A stretch of DNA of 64,000 bases from JACQPU01 sp039961715 (GTDB taxonomy: Bacteria > Bacteroidota > Ignavibacteria > UBA10030): positions 45,660-109,659 of the forward strand of contig JABRVW010000010.1 of assembly GCA_039961715.1 (NCBI GenBank), written 5' to 3'. The notes beneath the pieces are model-generated. The model had not been told where the DNA came from. It did not search any database and saw only the letters and a list, made by a program, of their open reading frames with translations. Position numbers and translations under genes: made by a program. Position 1 is the first letter of the stretch. Each line of letters starts with the position of its first letter. Below are positions 1 through 8,805 of the stretch, piece after piece.

Positions 1-545
1 ACGGCCGGCTTCAGCGATTCGATGTCCTTTCCCTTCTCCCAGGCCGTGGTGAACGCCTCAAGGGCCTTGTCCGAACGACCACTGTTGTAGTAGGCGTATC
101 CAATATAACGGTAGGTCAAAGACGTATCGGGCCAGATGCGGACGGCCTTGTCGAACTCCCCGAGGGCGCTCTCGTAGAAGCTCGTCGATTCCGGGGAGGC
201 GCGTTCCAGGTACTGTAGTCCGCGGTTCAGCGTCTGAGCCCAACGGTTGTAGCGATTCGCACGAATATCCTTTGCAAATCGGGGAGAAAGTTCAAGCGCT
301 TTTCCATAGGCGGCGTTCATGGATTCGTACTCCCCCGCCTCTCCACTCACCCATCCCAACAGGTACCAAGCCTCTTCGTTCTGAGGATTCTTCTGTACCT
401 CGATCTCCAGCAAACGCTTGGCTTCGGGATAGTTGTTTTGTTGGATGTGGAGCTTGGCTCCGGTAAATTCCGACGATGCACACTGGAAACCCTGAAACAG
501 AAGAAAAGCAGCCAGAAACGCGGCAAGAATAATCGGAGACTTCAT
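1..545 (-). CDS. Exported TPR-repeat protein, truncated by the window edge
   Basis: An open frame reads without a stop from an ATG at 543-545 to base 1, so the C-terminus lies outside the window and about 181 residues are visible. The first 20 or so residues are a hydrophobic signal sequence ending near GFQC. The cysteine could make it a lipoprotein, but the lipobox is poor, so signal peptidase I cleavage is equally possible. The rest is built of TPR-like helical pairs (AKLHIQQNNYPEAKRLLE; AWYLLGWVSGEAGEYESM; YRYIGYAYYNSGRSDKALEAF), which normally mediate protein contacts. It is divergent from icd and has its own good promoter. The partner and exact role cannot be read from the sequence. Confidence 0.8.
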   Translation of the reverse strand, partial: MKSPIILAAFLAAFLLFQGFQCASSEFTGAKLHIQQNNYPEAKRLLEIEVQKNPQNEEAWYLLGWVSGEAGEYESMNAAYGKALELSPRFAKDIRANRYNRWAQTLNRGLQYLERASPESTSFYESALGEFDKAVRIWPDTSLTYRYIGYAYYNSGRSDKALEAFTTAWEKGKDIESLKPA

Positions 546-767
546 GAGCAACCCTCGTGTGTGGTGGGACAAACAGGAAAAAAATATACGAAAAGAGCCC
601 TGGAGAAGCAACATGGCAGAATCTGTTCTCAGGAACGGGAGAAAACTGAACCGCGTGTGGGAATTGAGCCGAATTCTAGGTACATTCAAATGATTTGTCA
701 TTCCGCGCCGCTGGGTTGTACCTCAGTCTACCGCTGTTCACACAATCGAACGAGTCAGGAGAACCAC
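546..767. other. Divergent intergenic region between the TPR gene and icd
   Basis: These 222 bases hold the TPR gene promoter. For icd I see only weak candidates: TACATT at 681-686 without a good -35, and TTGTCA at 695-700 followed by a poor TGTACC. A forward frame that extends icd upstream to 438 runs through this region but has no coding look. No RNA gene is evident. Confidence 0.5.
583..611 (-). promoter_or_regulatory. Sigma70-like promoter of the TPR protein gene
   Basis: On the minus strand TTGCTT (611-606) and TATATT (588-583) are separated by exactly 17 bases. The predicted transcript starts about 30 bases before the ATG at 545. Confidence 0.6.
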
Positions 768-2015
768 ATGCCATCCTACCTTAAGCTCCAGGAACCGTCC
801 GGAGGAAAGCGCATTACCGTCCGCGACGGCCAGCTGAACGTCCCCGATCACCCTATCATTCCCTACATCGAAGGTGATGGAACCGGGCCCGATATCTGGC
901 GGGCCTCACAGCGCGTGTTCGACGAAGCTGTCAAGAAGGCCTACGGCGGAAAGCGCTCCATCGTCTGGTTTGAAGTCTACGCCGGAGAGAAGGCCAACGA
1001 AGTGTACGGACCGAACACATGGCTCCACGACGACACGCTCGAGGCCATCAAGACGCATATTGTGGCCATCAAGGGACCGCTCACCACACCGGTGGGCGGA
1101 GGCATCCGGTCCATCAACGTTGCGCTCAGGCAAATGTTGGACCTGTACGTGTGCCTGCGGCCGGTCCGCTATTTCGACGGTGTGCCCTCCCCTGTCAAAC
1201 ACCCCGAAAAGGTGAACATGGTGATTTTCCGCGAGAACACGGAGGATATCTACGCCGGAATCGAGTGGAAAGCAGGGTCTCCGGAGGCGAAAAAAATCGT
1301 CGACTGGCTTCAGAAGGAAATGGGAGTAAAGAAGATCCGGTTTCCCCAGACGTCCAGCATCGGCATCAAGCCCGTGTCCCAGGAGGGCAGTACAAGGCTG
1401 ATCCGCGCGGCAATCAAATTCGCCATCACAAGCAAACGATCATCCGTTACGTTTGTCCACAAAGGCAACATCATGAAGTTCACCGAGGGGGCGTTTCGTG
1501 ATTGGGGGTATGAGCTGGCACAGAAGGAGTTTGGGGGAGTCCTGCTTGATGGCGGCCCGTGGGTAAAACTTCCGAACGGCATGGTCATCAAGGACATGAT
1601 CGCTGACAATTTCCTGCAACAGATTCTGACGCGCCCCGCTGAGTATGACGTGATTGCCACTTTGAACCTCAACGGGGACTACGTCTCCGACGCCCTGGCG
1701 GCGCAGGTGGGCGGCATCGGGATTGCTCCCGGCGGGAACATCAATTATGAAAACGGCTACGCCGTCTTCGAGGCGACACACGGTACCGCGCCGAAATATG
1801 CCAACCAGGACAAGGTGAATCCGGGTTCAGTGATCCTTTCGGGCGAGATGATGCTTCGATACATGGGATGGGCCGAGGCCGCAGATCTGATTGTCCGCGG
1901 GCTTGAACGCACGATCAAATCAAAGACCGTGACCTATGATTTTGCGCGGTTGATGGAAGGAGCAAACGAGGTGAAATGCTCCGAATTCGGCGAAGCGATC
2001 GTCAAGAACATGTGA
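768..2015 (+). CDS. icd: NADP-dependent isocitrate dehydrogenase
   Basis: Oxidative decarboxylation of isocitrate to 2-oxoglutarate in the TCA cycle; cytosolic homodimer in this family. The 415-residue product matches the E. coli-type enzyme in length and motifs. GGGIRSINVALRQ carries the substrate-binding serine that AceK phosphorylates in enterobacteria, followed by LYVCLRPVRYFDGVPSPVKHPE and RENTEDIYAGIEW. The C-terminal HGTAPKYA, DKVNPGS and TYDFARLM contain the Lys-Tyr, Val, Tyr and Arg that fix NADP rather than NAD specificity in the E. coli enzyme. The frame is open back to 438, but AGGAGA at 757-762 sits five bases before the ATG at 768 and family length agrees with this start. Aconitase lies about 24 kb away in the same window. 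Confidence 0.96.
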   Translation: MPSYLKLQEPSGGKRITVRDGQLNVPDHPIIPYIEGDGTGPDIWRASQRVFDEAVKKAYGGKRSIVWFEVYAGEKANEVYGPNTWLHDDTLEAIKTHIVAIKGPLTTPVGGGIRSINVALRQMLDLYVCLRPVRYFDGVPSPVKHPEKVNMVIFRENTEDIYAGIEWKAGSPEAKKIVDWLQKEMGVKKIRFPQTSSIGIKPVSQEGSTRLIRAAIKFAITSKRSSVTFVHKGNIMKFTEGAFRDWGYELAQKEFGGVLLDGGPWVKLPNGMVIKDMIADNFLQQILTRPAEYDVIATLNLNGDYVSDALAAQVGGIGIAPGGNINYENGYAVFEATHGTAPKYANQDKVNPGSVILSGEMMLRYMGWAEAADLIVRGLERTIKSKTVTYDFARLMEGANEVKCSEFGEAIVKNM

Positions 2016-2050
2016 CACGGGGATCGGAGCGTTCCCTCCGTCGCGTCAAA

Positions 2051-2079
2051 TTGAAAAGCTGGCCTTTTTTTCGTATGTT
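2051..2079 (+). promoter_or_regulatory. Sigma70-like promoter of the clpS-alaS operon
   Basis: TTGAAA (2051-2056) and TATGTT (2074-2079) are spaced 17 bases. Transcription should begin near 2085-2088, only a few bases before the clpS ATG at 2091, which implies a nearly leaderless message. Confidence 0.6.
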
Positions 2080-2090
2080 TTTTGGTTGCA

Positions 2091-2408
2091 ATGAGTCGTG
2101 ATGTGCTGGAAATAGGACAATCAATTCCGGGAGCGGAAGCACCGGTCCTTGAAGCCATTGAAGAGGATGCCACCAAAGCACAGGAGCCGGCAAAGGTCAT
2201 TTTGTTCAACGACGACATCCATACGTTTGACGAGGTCATCGGCCAGCTGATCAAGGCGACAGGCTGTGATTCAACCCGGGCCGAAGCGCTTGCCTGGGAA
2301 GTCCACACGAGGGGGCTTGCGGCAGTGTATGAGGGACCGATGGACGAATGCTTAAGGGTCTCCTCGGTGCTTGAGGAGATCGCCCTCCATACGAAAATTG
2401 AAGTATGA
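2091..2408 (+). CDS. clpS: ClpS, N-end-rule adaptor of the Clp protease
   Basis: Adaptor that hands proteins with destabilising N-terminal residues to a ClpA/ClpC-type unfoldase. The 105-residue product has a flexible, acidic N-terminus (about 30 residues) and then the ClpS core: KVILFNDDIHTFDEVI, with the Asn-Asp-Asp of the binding pocket, and AWEVHTRGLAAVYEG, with the conserved pocket histidine. The start at ATG 2091 is preferred over an in-frame TTG at 2082 because the promoter places the transcript start after 2082. There is no Shine-Dalgarno, consistent with leaderless translation. The stop overlaps the alaS start as ATGA. The only Clp unfoldase in the window is ClpC at 58 kb, a plausible partner. 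Confidence 0.9.
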   Translation: MSRDVLEIGQSIPGAEAPVLEAIEEDATKAQEPAKVILFNDDIHTFDEVIGQLIKATGCDSTRAEALAWEVHTRGLAAVYEGPMDECLRVSSVLEEIALHTKIEV

Positions 2409-5206
2409 CCTCCCGCGACCTCCGCAGCGCGTTCCTGAAGTTCTTTGAAGACCGCGGGCATACCATCGTTCCCAGCGGCCCGGTCTTTCCCTTCGACGAT
2501 CCCACCCTTTTGTTCACCAATGCGGGGATGAACCAGTTCAAGGACGTGTTTCTGGGGACCGGGAAACGTCCGTACACGCGAGCTGTCGATACCCAGAAGT
2601 GCATCCGCGTCAGTGGAAAACACAACGATCTCGAAGAGGTCGGGCGCGATACCTATCATCATACATTCTTCGAGATGCTGGGGAACTGGTCCTTCGGCGA
2701 TTATTACAAGAAGGAAGCGATTGCCTGGGCCTGGGAACTGCTGACAAAGGAATGGGGGCTGCCCAAGAAGCGCCTCTGGGCAACCGTCTTCACGGACGAC
2801 GATGAGGCGGCAACGCTCTGGCGCACCGTGACGGACATCGACCCCTCGCATATTCTGCGCTTCGGCCGCAAGGACAACTTTTGGGAGATGGGCGATACGG
2901 GACCGTGCGGCCCGTGTTCGGAGATCCATATCGATCGAACGCCAGGGGGAACGGCAGATGCCTCGCTGGTCAATGCGGGCCGGTCCGACGTGATGGAAAT
3001 CTGGAATCTCGTGTTTATTCAGTACGACCGTGATGGTTCCGGCACGCTGACACCACTCCCCGCAAAGCATGTTGACACCGGGATGGGATTCGAGCGTATG
3101 TGTGCGGTGATGCAGGAAAAGCACTCGAACTACGACACCGACGTCTTCTCGCCGCTGATCGGCACCCTCAGCACCATCAGTGGGAAGTCTTATGACGGCC
3201 GCATGAATCCTGACCTGCCGCGCGAACAGTCGGAGATTGACACGGCGATGCGGGTGATTGCCGATCACATCAGAGCGCTTACCTTTGCCCTGGCGGACGG
3301 GGCGGTGCCATCCAATGAGGGACGGGGATATGTTCTTCGGCGCATTCTGAGACGTGCAGCGCGCTTCGGACGAACCCTCGGATTTCACGAGCCGTTCCTT
3401 CACCGGCTGGTGCCCACGCTTGTTCAGACAATGGGGGACGTCTTTCCTGAAATTACTGTGCGAAGATCTCATGTGGCAGACATCATCAAAGGAGAGGAAG
3501 AGGGATTCGGGGCAACGCTCGACCGCGGGCTGGAAATTTTTGACGAGATTGCACGGAATCTCGAACGGTCAAACCGAACAACAATCAGCGGCGAAGATGC
3601 CTTCAAGCTGTACGACACCTTTGGCTTCCCCTTCGATCTCACGCAGTTGATGGCGGCTGAACGCGGGTTTGCGGTTGATGAAGGGGGATTCAACAAACTC
3701 CTTGACCAGCAACGAACACGCTCGCGTGAATCCGGACGCCAGGGTGAAGCTCGGCCTGCGGTGAAGTTCATGCTGAAGGAATCCGCACCTGAGACACGAT
3801 TTACGGGGTATGATTCCCTGGAAGAGCCCGAAGCTCTTGTGCAGGCGGCGGTCGGGGAATTCGTGGTCCTCGATAAGACACCGTTTTATGGCGAGGCCGG
3901 TGGCCAGGTCGGCGATACGGGTGTCCTGGAGGGAAGCATGGGCAGAGCTGTCGTTCTCGACACTCAGCGGGATGGGGCCGTCATCGCCCACAGAATCGAC
4001 GGCGAGGCCCGGGAGATGATCGGACGATCAGTCAGGGCCCGCGTGGACAAGGAGCGGCGGGGCGAGATCATGAAAAATCACACGGCCACGCATCTCGTTC
4101 ATGCCGCTCTCCGACAGATTCTTGGCACCCATGTGCGCCAGGCCGGCTCGCTTGTCGCCCCGGACCACCTGCGTTTCGACTTCACCCACCATTCGGCCGT
4201 GGAAAAAGCTCAGCTGGACGACGTCGAAGCGCTGGTCAACGAAAAGATCCGCGAAAATATTCCGCTCGTGCATCACAGGAACATTCCGTTTGAAGAAGCA
4301 AAGAGAATGGGCGCCCTGATGTTCTTCGGCGACAAGTACGGCGATCGCGTGAACGTCGTACAGTTTGGGGAATTCAGCAAGGAGTTTTGCGGAGGGACAC
4401 ACGTGGCCTCGACCTCCGACATCGGTTTTTTCAAGTTCCGCTCCGAGGGCAGTGTTTCCAGCGGTACCCGGCGGATTGAGGCCGTCACGTCGGATCGCGC
4501 GAGGGAATTCCTGGCTCTGCGCGAACGGGAGTTTGGCGAACGCGCGACGTATGCGGAGGAACAGGTTTCAATGGTGGAATCGATGATAACCGAGGCAAGA
4601 CAGCTCGGATCGCCCCAGACGGATGCGGTCGCTGGCGCCATCCGGAGGCTTGCAGCGGAGGTTGAGCGGGCCAGAAAGGACACTCCTGCCGCAGGTCCGG
4701 CTGATCTGCTCTCCGGATTCGCCGATCAGGATCGTCGTCGCAGAGGTCTCGAGGACATCATTCTTGCCCTGATGGATCTGCGAAAACAAATGGAAAAGGA
4801 AATCTCGCGGTTGCGTGTCCGCTCGCTCGCGGCCGACATTGACACCCTGATCCAGCGCGGGACGCCGCTCAACGGAGCGCGTCTCGTTTCCGCGGAGGTT
4901 TCGGTCGGCTCAATGGACGAGTTGAAATCACTTGGGGACAGGCTCCGGGAAAGAATTGGGAGCGGGGTGGGGCTTCTGGCATCGGTCGTGGATCAGAAGG
5001 TGGCGCTCGTGTGCGTCGTGACGGATGATCTCATTGCGGGAAAGAAGCTGGAGGCCGGCAAGATTGTGGGAGCTGTGGCCAGATTGTTGGGCGGAGGGGG
5101 CGGCGGGCGGCCCCATCTTGCCACGGCTGGCGGACGGGATGTTTCCAAGCTCGGTGACGCCTTGAAGAACACCGAGTCGATAGTACGATCATTCTTGAAT
5201 CCATGA
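2405..5206 (+). CDS. alaS: Alanyl-tRNA synthetase
   Basis: Charges tRNA-Ala with alanine and edits Ser/Gly mischarging. The 933-residue product is somewhat longer than the roughly 875 residues usual for bacterial AlaS but has all parts. The class II catalytic core lies at residues 1-240 (FFEDRGHTIVPSGPV; FTNAGMNQFKDVFLG; GDTGPCGPCSEIH). The tRNA-recognition region follows. The editing domain has HTATH near residue 558 and CGGTHV near 661 as zinc ligands. The C-terminal DHHA1/C-Ala domain ends in a glycine-rich GGGGGGRPHLATAGG. It is translationally coupled to clpS by a 4-base overlap. The start follows from that overlap and from conservation of the first residues. Confidence 0.97.
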   Translation: MTSRDLRSAFLKFFEDRGHTIVPSGPVFPFDDPTLLFTNAGMNQFKDVFLGTGKRPYTRAVDTQKCIRVSGKHNDLEEVGRDTYHHTFFEMLGNWSFGDYYKKEAIAWAWELLTKEWGLPKKRLWATVFTDDDEAATLWRTVTDIDPSHILRFGRKDNFWEMGDTGPCGPCSEIHIDRTPGGTADASLVNAGRSDVMEIWNLVFIQYDRDGSGTLTPLPAKHVDTGMGFERMCAVMQEKHSNYDTDVFSPLIGTLSTISGKSYDGRMNPDLPREQSEIDTAMRVIADHIRALTFALADGAVPSNEGRGYVLRRILRRAARFGRTLGFHEPFLHRLVPTLVQTMGDVFPEITVRRSHVADIIKGEEEGFGATLDRGLEIFDEIARNLERSNRTTISGEDAFKLYDTFGFPFDLTQLMAAERGFAVDEGGFNKLLDQQRTRSRESGRQGEARPAVKFMLKESAPETRFTGYDSLEEPEALVQAAVGEFVVLDKTPFYGEAGGQVGDTGVLEGSMGRAVVLDTQRDGAVIAHRIDGEAREMIGRSVRARVDKERRGEIMKNHTATHLVHAALRQILGTHVRQAGSLVAPDHLRFDFTHHSAVEKAQLDDVEALVNEKIRENIPLVHHRNIPFEEAKRMGALMFFGDKYGDRVNVVQFGEFSKEFCGGTHVASTSDIGFFKFRSEGSVSSGTRRIEAVTSDRAREFLALREREFGERATYAEEQVSMVESMITEARQLGSPQTDAVAGAIRRLAAEVERARKDTPAAGPADLLSGFADQDRRRRGLEDIILALMDLRKQMEKEISRLRVRSLAADIDTLIQRGTPLNGARLVSAEVSVGSMDELKSLGDRLRERIGSGVGLLASVVDQKVALVCVVTDDLIAGKKLEAGKIVGAVARLLGGGGGGRPHLATAGGRDVSKLGDALKNTESIVRSFLNP

Positions 5207-5230
5207 ATTGTTCAGGGAAGGCATGCCGGC

Positions 5231-5989
5231 ATGACAACGTTCGAACGACTGATGCGTATTCGCCATGAGCGGGGTGCGGCACATCTGATCCTTATCGATC
5301 CCGACAAGATCGGGGACGCTGATCTGCCGGCCTTTGTCCGGACCGCAACGGAGGCGGGCGCCGACGGGTTTCTGGTGGGCGGCAGCCTTATGATGACGAA
5401 CGAGTTCGAGCAAACTCTCGGGATCGTGAAGCGAAACACCACTCTTCCTGTTCTGATCTTCCCCGGGAGTCTCTTTCAGGTTTCGTCCCTTGCCGACGCG
5501 ATCCTCTTCCTCGTCCTTATCAGCGGAAGGAACCCGGAACACTTGATCGGAAACCAGGTACTGGCGGCACCGATCATTCGCAACATGGGGCTCGAGGCCG
5601 TATCGACCGGCTACATGCTGGTTGATACGGGCAAGACGACCTCAGCGGAATTCATGAGCAACACCAAGCCGATTCCCGCACACAAGCCGGACATTGCGGT
5701 GGCACATGCCCTTGCCGCGGAGATCATCGGGATGAAGTGCCTCTATCTTGACGCCGGCAGCGGAGCAGATGCGCCCGTGCCTGAGGCCATGATCCGCGCA
5801 ATTGCAGGCCGTTGCGGGCTTCCTTTGTTTGTCGGAGGGGGTATCAGAACACCGGAGGACGCCGCAGCGCGCGTCCGTGCAGGCGCATCCTTTGTGGTAA
5901 CGGGAACGGTGCTCGAAGAACGCGGCGAGCCGCGAACCATCCGCGCCTTTGCCCAGGCCATCCACTCAACCAGAGCCAAAACCGCATGA
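5231..5989 (+). CDS. Geranylgeranylglyceryl phosphate synthase family (PcrB/GGGPS) enzyme
   Basis: TIM-barrel prenyltransferase that joins a polyprenyl diphosphate to glycerol-1-phosphate, giving an archaeal-type ether lipid. The 252-residue product carries ILIDPDKIGD at the N-terminal strand, DGFLVGGSLM, LPVLIFPGS, YLDAGSGADAPVPE and LFVGGGIRTPEDA, the phosphate-binding signatures of the family. Homologues are widespread in Bacteroidetes, where the product chain is usually geranylgeranyl. The substrate here is inferred from family, not shown. It begins 24 bases after alaS behind a GGGAAGG-like ribosome site, and its stop overlaps gmhA. No glycerol-1-phosphate dehydrogenase gene is visible in the window. 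Confidence 0.88.
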   Translation: MTTFERLMRIRHERGAAHLILIDPDKIGDADLPAFVRTATEAGADGFLVGGSLMMTNEFEQTLGIVKRNTTLPVLIFPGSLFQVSSLADAILFLVLISGRNPEHLIGNQVLAAPIIRNMGLEAVSTGYMLVDTGKTTSAEFMSNTKPIPAHKPDIAVAHALAAEIIGMKCLYLDAGSGADAPVPEAMIRAIAGRCGLPLFVGGGIRTPEDAAARVRAGASFVVTGTVLEERGEPRTIRAFAQAIHSTRAKTA

Positions 5990-6573
5990 ACCCAGCACGG
6001 CAGAAGTTCATTCTGGATTCCCTCCGGGAAAGCGCCGAAACCAAACAGCGGATTGCGGACCGGTTGGCGGGTGAGATCTCCCAAGCCATTGATATTGTCA
6101 AGGAAGCGTTGGGCACCGGCCACAAGGTCCTCCTGTGCGGGAACGGGGGCAGTGCGGCGGATGCACAGCATCTCGCGACGGAAATGGTGATCCGGCTGAG
6201 CCCGTCGGTCAAGAGGCCCGGCCTCCCGGCCATCGCGCTCACGACAGATACCTCCACACTGACTGCAGGCGCGAACGACATCGGCTATGACAACGTGTTT
6301 GCCCGGGCGGTCGAAGCGCTGGGGAACGAGGGAGATGTCCTCATCGGCATAAGCACCAGCGGACGCTCCGAGAGCGTGAATCGTGCCTTCAAGGCCGCGG
6401 GGGACAAAGGCCTGAAGACCATCGCCTTCCTTGGAAAGGATGGAGGAGTCTCCAAAGATCTTGCAGACTGTGTGCTCATCGTTCCCTCGGATGACACTCA
6501 GCGGATTCAGGAGGGACACATCACCATCGGCCACATTATCTTCCAGCAGGTTGAGCAGGAACTGTACGGCTGA
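5986..6573 (+). CDS. gmhA: Sedoheptulose-7-phosphate isomerase (phosphoheptose isomerase)
   Basis: First step in making the ADP- or GDP-heptose of LPS or S-layer glycans: sedoheptulose 7-phosphate to D-glycero-manno-heptose 7-phosphate. The 195-residue product has the family length, with the SIS phosphosugar fold: LLCGNGGSAADAQHLATEMV, then LTTDTSTLTAGANDIGYD, GISTSGRSESVNRAF and a C-terminal HITIGHIIFQQVEQEL carrying the metal/active-site histidines. The ATG at 5986 overlaps the upstream TGA (ATGA), so translation is coupled. The longer in-frame extension upstream overlaps the previous gene and is rejected. Confidence 0.92.
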   Translation: MNPARQKFILDSLRESAETKQRIADRLAGEISQAIDIVKEALGTGHKVLLCGNGGSAADAQHLATEMVIRLSPSVKRPGLPAIALTTDTSTLTAGANDIGYDNVFARAVEALGNEGDVLIGISTSGRSESVNRAFKAAGDKGLKTIAFLGKDGGVSKDLADCVLIVPSDDTQRIQEGHITIGHIIFQQVEQELYG

Positions 6574-6591
6574 GGATCTCTGAGCGTTCGC

Positions 6592-8004
6592 ATGCCGGCC
6601 CGCAGAAAAGACTTCTTCATCCCGTTTCTTGCCGTCGTATCCGACGCTCTGGCGATCGAAGCCGCCTTTCTCATCTCGTACTGGCTCCGCTTCTATTCTC
6701 CCTTGACTTCCATCTTCCCCGTCGAGCTCGGGTTTCCTCCGGTTGAGGCCTACGTGTACGGCTCGCTCTTCGTGATCCCCGCATGGGTGTTCCTGTTTCA
6801 ATCGCGAGGAATGTATCGTCCGCGCCGGACCATCCATTTTACGGAGGAATTTTTCCCCATCATTCGCATTGTTGCCATCGGCATGTTGATCGTCATGGCC
6901 GCGGCATTTTTCTATCGGGCCTTTTCCTTCTCCCGCCTCGTCTTCGCCCTGCTCGCGGTTTCCTCGGTGGTGACGATCTCCATGGGACGCTTTCTCATCA
7001 TGAAGTTCGAGCAATCGTGGTACCGCTGCGGGCACGACGTCCGCAACGCCGTTGTCGTCGGCTCAAACGAAACCGCCGTCCGCATCTACAATGCCATCGC
7101 CCGCAATCCCTCCCTGGGCTACCGGGTCCAGGGGTTCTTTTCCGTCGACGGCCGCGGCTCCTTTGAACAAACCGAAGCTCCACTGCTCGGGTCGATTCAC
7201 GACGTGCCGGATTTCGTACGCACACATGGAACCGACCTTATCCTCGTCGCCCTGCCCTCCGAGCAACACCCTCGTCTCCTCGAACTCATTCGCGAGAGCG
7301 AAGGCCTCAATGCGGCCATGCTCATGGTGCCCGACATGGTGGAACTCATGACGAGTCGTGTGCGCGTCACCGAGCTGGAGGGTATCCCCTTCCTCCAGGT
7401 CAGGGAAGCGGCGCTGTCCGCCTGGAATCAGATCGTCAAGCGGGCGTTCGACTTGACGGTGGCGGTCCTGGTGCTTTTGCTCGCGAGCCCTCTTCTGATC
7501 CTGATCGCTGTCATCGTCAAACTTACTTCTCCCGGACCGGTTCTGTACCTTCAGGAACGGGTGGGTCTTGACGGCAGGCATTTTAAAGTCATCAAATTTC
7601 GAACGATGCGCGCGGATGCAGAGAAGGAAACGGGGCCGGTATGGGCAACGAAGGACGATCCCCGAACGACTCCCGTGGGCCGGTTTCTGCGCCGCTTCAG
7701 CCTCGACGAGCTCCCTCAGTTGTTCAACGTCCTGCGCGGGGAAATGAGCATTGTGGGCCCCAGACCCGAGCGGCCTCATTTCGTTGACCGTTTCAAGCGC
7801 CAGATACCGAAATACCTCGATCGTCACCGTGTTAAAACCGGGATGACCGGGTGGGCCCAGGTCAACGGCCTGCGGGGAAATGCGCCCATTGAGGAACGGA
7901 CAAAGTACGACGTGTACTATGTGGAGAACTGGTCGCTCGCCTTCGACCTGAAGATCATCCTGAAGACGTTACGGGCGGTGTTGTTTGGGAAAGATGCTTA
8001 TTAG
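6592..8004 (+). CDS. Polyprenyl-phosphate sugar-1-phosphate transferase (WbaP/WcaJ type)
   Basis: Initiating enzyme of exopolysaccharide or O-antigen synthesis: moves a sugar phosphate from a nucleotide sugar onto undecaprenyl phosphate in the inner membrane. The 470-residue product has four hydrophobic segments in the first 135 residues, a nucleotide-binding-like middle domain (NAVVVGSNETAVRIYNAI), another membrane hairpin around residues 285-310, and the catalytic PGT domain with FKVIKFRTMRADAEKE, FSLDELPQLFNVLRGEMSIVG and PRPERPHF. Which sugar is transferred cannot be told. It is the last gene of the forward clpS operon and converges on the TonB gene, overlapping it by four bases, so no terminator fits between them. 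Confidence 0.92.
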   Translation: MPARRKDFFIPFLAVVSDALAIEAAFLISYWLRFYSPLTSIFPVELGFPPVEAYVYGSLFVIPAWVFLFQSRGMYRPRRTIHFTEEFFPIIRIVAIGMLIVMAAAFFYRAFSFSRLVFALLAVSSVVTISMGRFLIMKFEQSWYRCGHDVRNAVVVGSNETAVRIYNAIARNPSLGYRVQGFFSVDGRGSFEQTEAPLLGSIHDVPDFVRTHGTDLILVALPSEQHPRLLELIRESEGLNAAMLMVPDMVELMTSRVRVTELEGIPFLQVREAALSAWNQIVKRAFDLTVAVLVLLLASPLLILIAVIVKLTSPGPVLYLQERVGLDGRHFKVIKFRTMRADAEKETGPVWATKDDPRTTPVGRFLRRFSLDELPQLFNVLRGEMSIVGPRPERPHFVDRFKRQIPKYLDRHRVKTGMTGWAQVNGLRGNAPIEERTKYDVYYVENWSLAFDLKIILKTLRAVLFGKDAY

Positions 8005-8798
8005 CGAAGGGTGAACAGGAACGTGACAACACAGCTCTGTTCCTGTTGAGGTTGGGAGGCACGAAGCGGCTCAAACTTCCACAGTCTCACCTCTTTCATA
8101 GCCGCCTCTTCAAGGGCTGTATGGGCCTTCTGCGCGGGCTGGGTAGACTTGACGGTCCCGTCAGGGAGAACGACGGTGAGGATCTTGATCTGCGCTTCGA
8201 CGTTCACTCCGGAGGGATACTTCGGCAGTTCTCCACTGATCTTTCGCCTTGTTCCCCCCTGGATCCACTGAATCGAGAACGTCACGCCCTTGTCGACATC
8301 CCCCCCCGCCCCCGGCGAAACACTTCCGGGCCCCAGCGGTGCTCCTGAAACGGGTCCGGGCGGGCCTGTCTGCTCACGCTCACTCGTCCCGCGGCTCTCT
8401 GCAACATCACGCTCCCCCACTCCTTCTCTCTCAACGCGTTCCTTCCGAACCGTCTCCTCGGGCGCATCCAGCTTCTCGGTGCGCGGAATTGTGACGGCAT
8501 CGTTCATTGGATCGGGCATGCGGCGTTCCGGAAGGATCACAGGCTGGGAAGGCGGGCGAACCTCCGCTCGTGTATCACGTTTCAGGGTTGTGCGGGAGGA
8601 TGCGTCGGACGCCGGCGATGATTCGACTCTCGGCGTCGGTCCGGGCGTGGAGGTTGCGGGGGCACCCCAGATCACTTCGATGAAATCCTGATTCTCAACG
8701 ATCTCGGGAACACTGATGAGCAGAAAACAAATCAGAAGGACGCCATGGACCACAAGGGAGACAATCCATCCGGTTCTTGTTTCTCTGGAAGATCCCAT
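8001..8798 (-). CDS. TonB-family energy transducer
   Basis: Inner-membrane anchored protein expected to span the periplasm and pass proton-motive-force energy from the ExbB/ExbD motor to an outer-membrane partner. The 265-residue product has one N-terminal membrane helix (IVSLVVHGVLLICFLLISVP, residues 12-31, including the SxxxH pattern typical of TonB/TolA) and a long Pro/Ser/Glu/Arg-rich linker to about residue 170. A TonB-type C-terminal domain follows (PSGVNVEAQIKILTVVLPDG; EEAAMKEVRLWKFEPL). It is the last gene of a six-gene reverse operon and lies 7 bases after exbD. A GAGG ribosome site precedes the ATG. A TolA-like role is equally possible because the same operon has SPOR and TPR proteins. 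Confidence 0.88.
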   Translation of the reverse strand: MGSSRETRTGWIVSLVVHGVLLICFLLISVPEIVENQDFIEVIWGAPATSTPGPTPRVESSPASDASSRTTLKRDTRAEVRPPSQPVILPERRMPDPMNDAVTIPRTEKLDAPEETVRKERVEREGVGERDVAESRGTSEREQTGPPGPVSGAPLGPGSVSPGAGGDVDKGVTFSIQWIQGGTRRKISGELPKYPSGVNVEAQIKILTVVLPDGTVKSTQPAQKAHTALEEAAMKEVRLWKFEPLRASQPQQEQSCVVTFLFTLR

Positions 8799-8805
8799 GG
8801 CTGCC

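Noticed and set aside
438..767. Upstream in-frame extension of isocitrate dehydrogenase by 110 residues
   Set aside because: Low-complexity, non-homologous sequence overlapping the divergent promoter region; AGGAGA directly before ATG 768 and family length support the shorter protein.
2020..2045. Possible terminator hairpin after icd (CGGAG/CTCCG)
   Set aside because: Only a five-base stem and no T-run directly after it.
1934..3472. 512-residue reverse frame across the end of icd, clpS and the start of alaS
   Set aside because: Runs opposite three recognised genes and through the clpS promoter; no motif.
5743..7035. 430-residue reverse frame opposite GGGP synthase, gmhA and the sugar transferase
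   Set aside because: Spans three real genes on the other strand and has a biased shadow composition.
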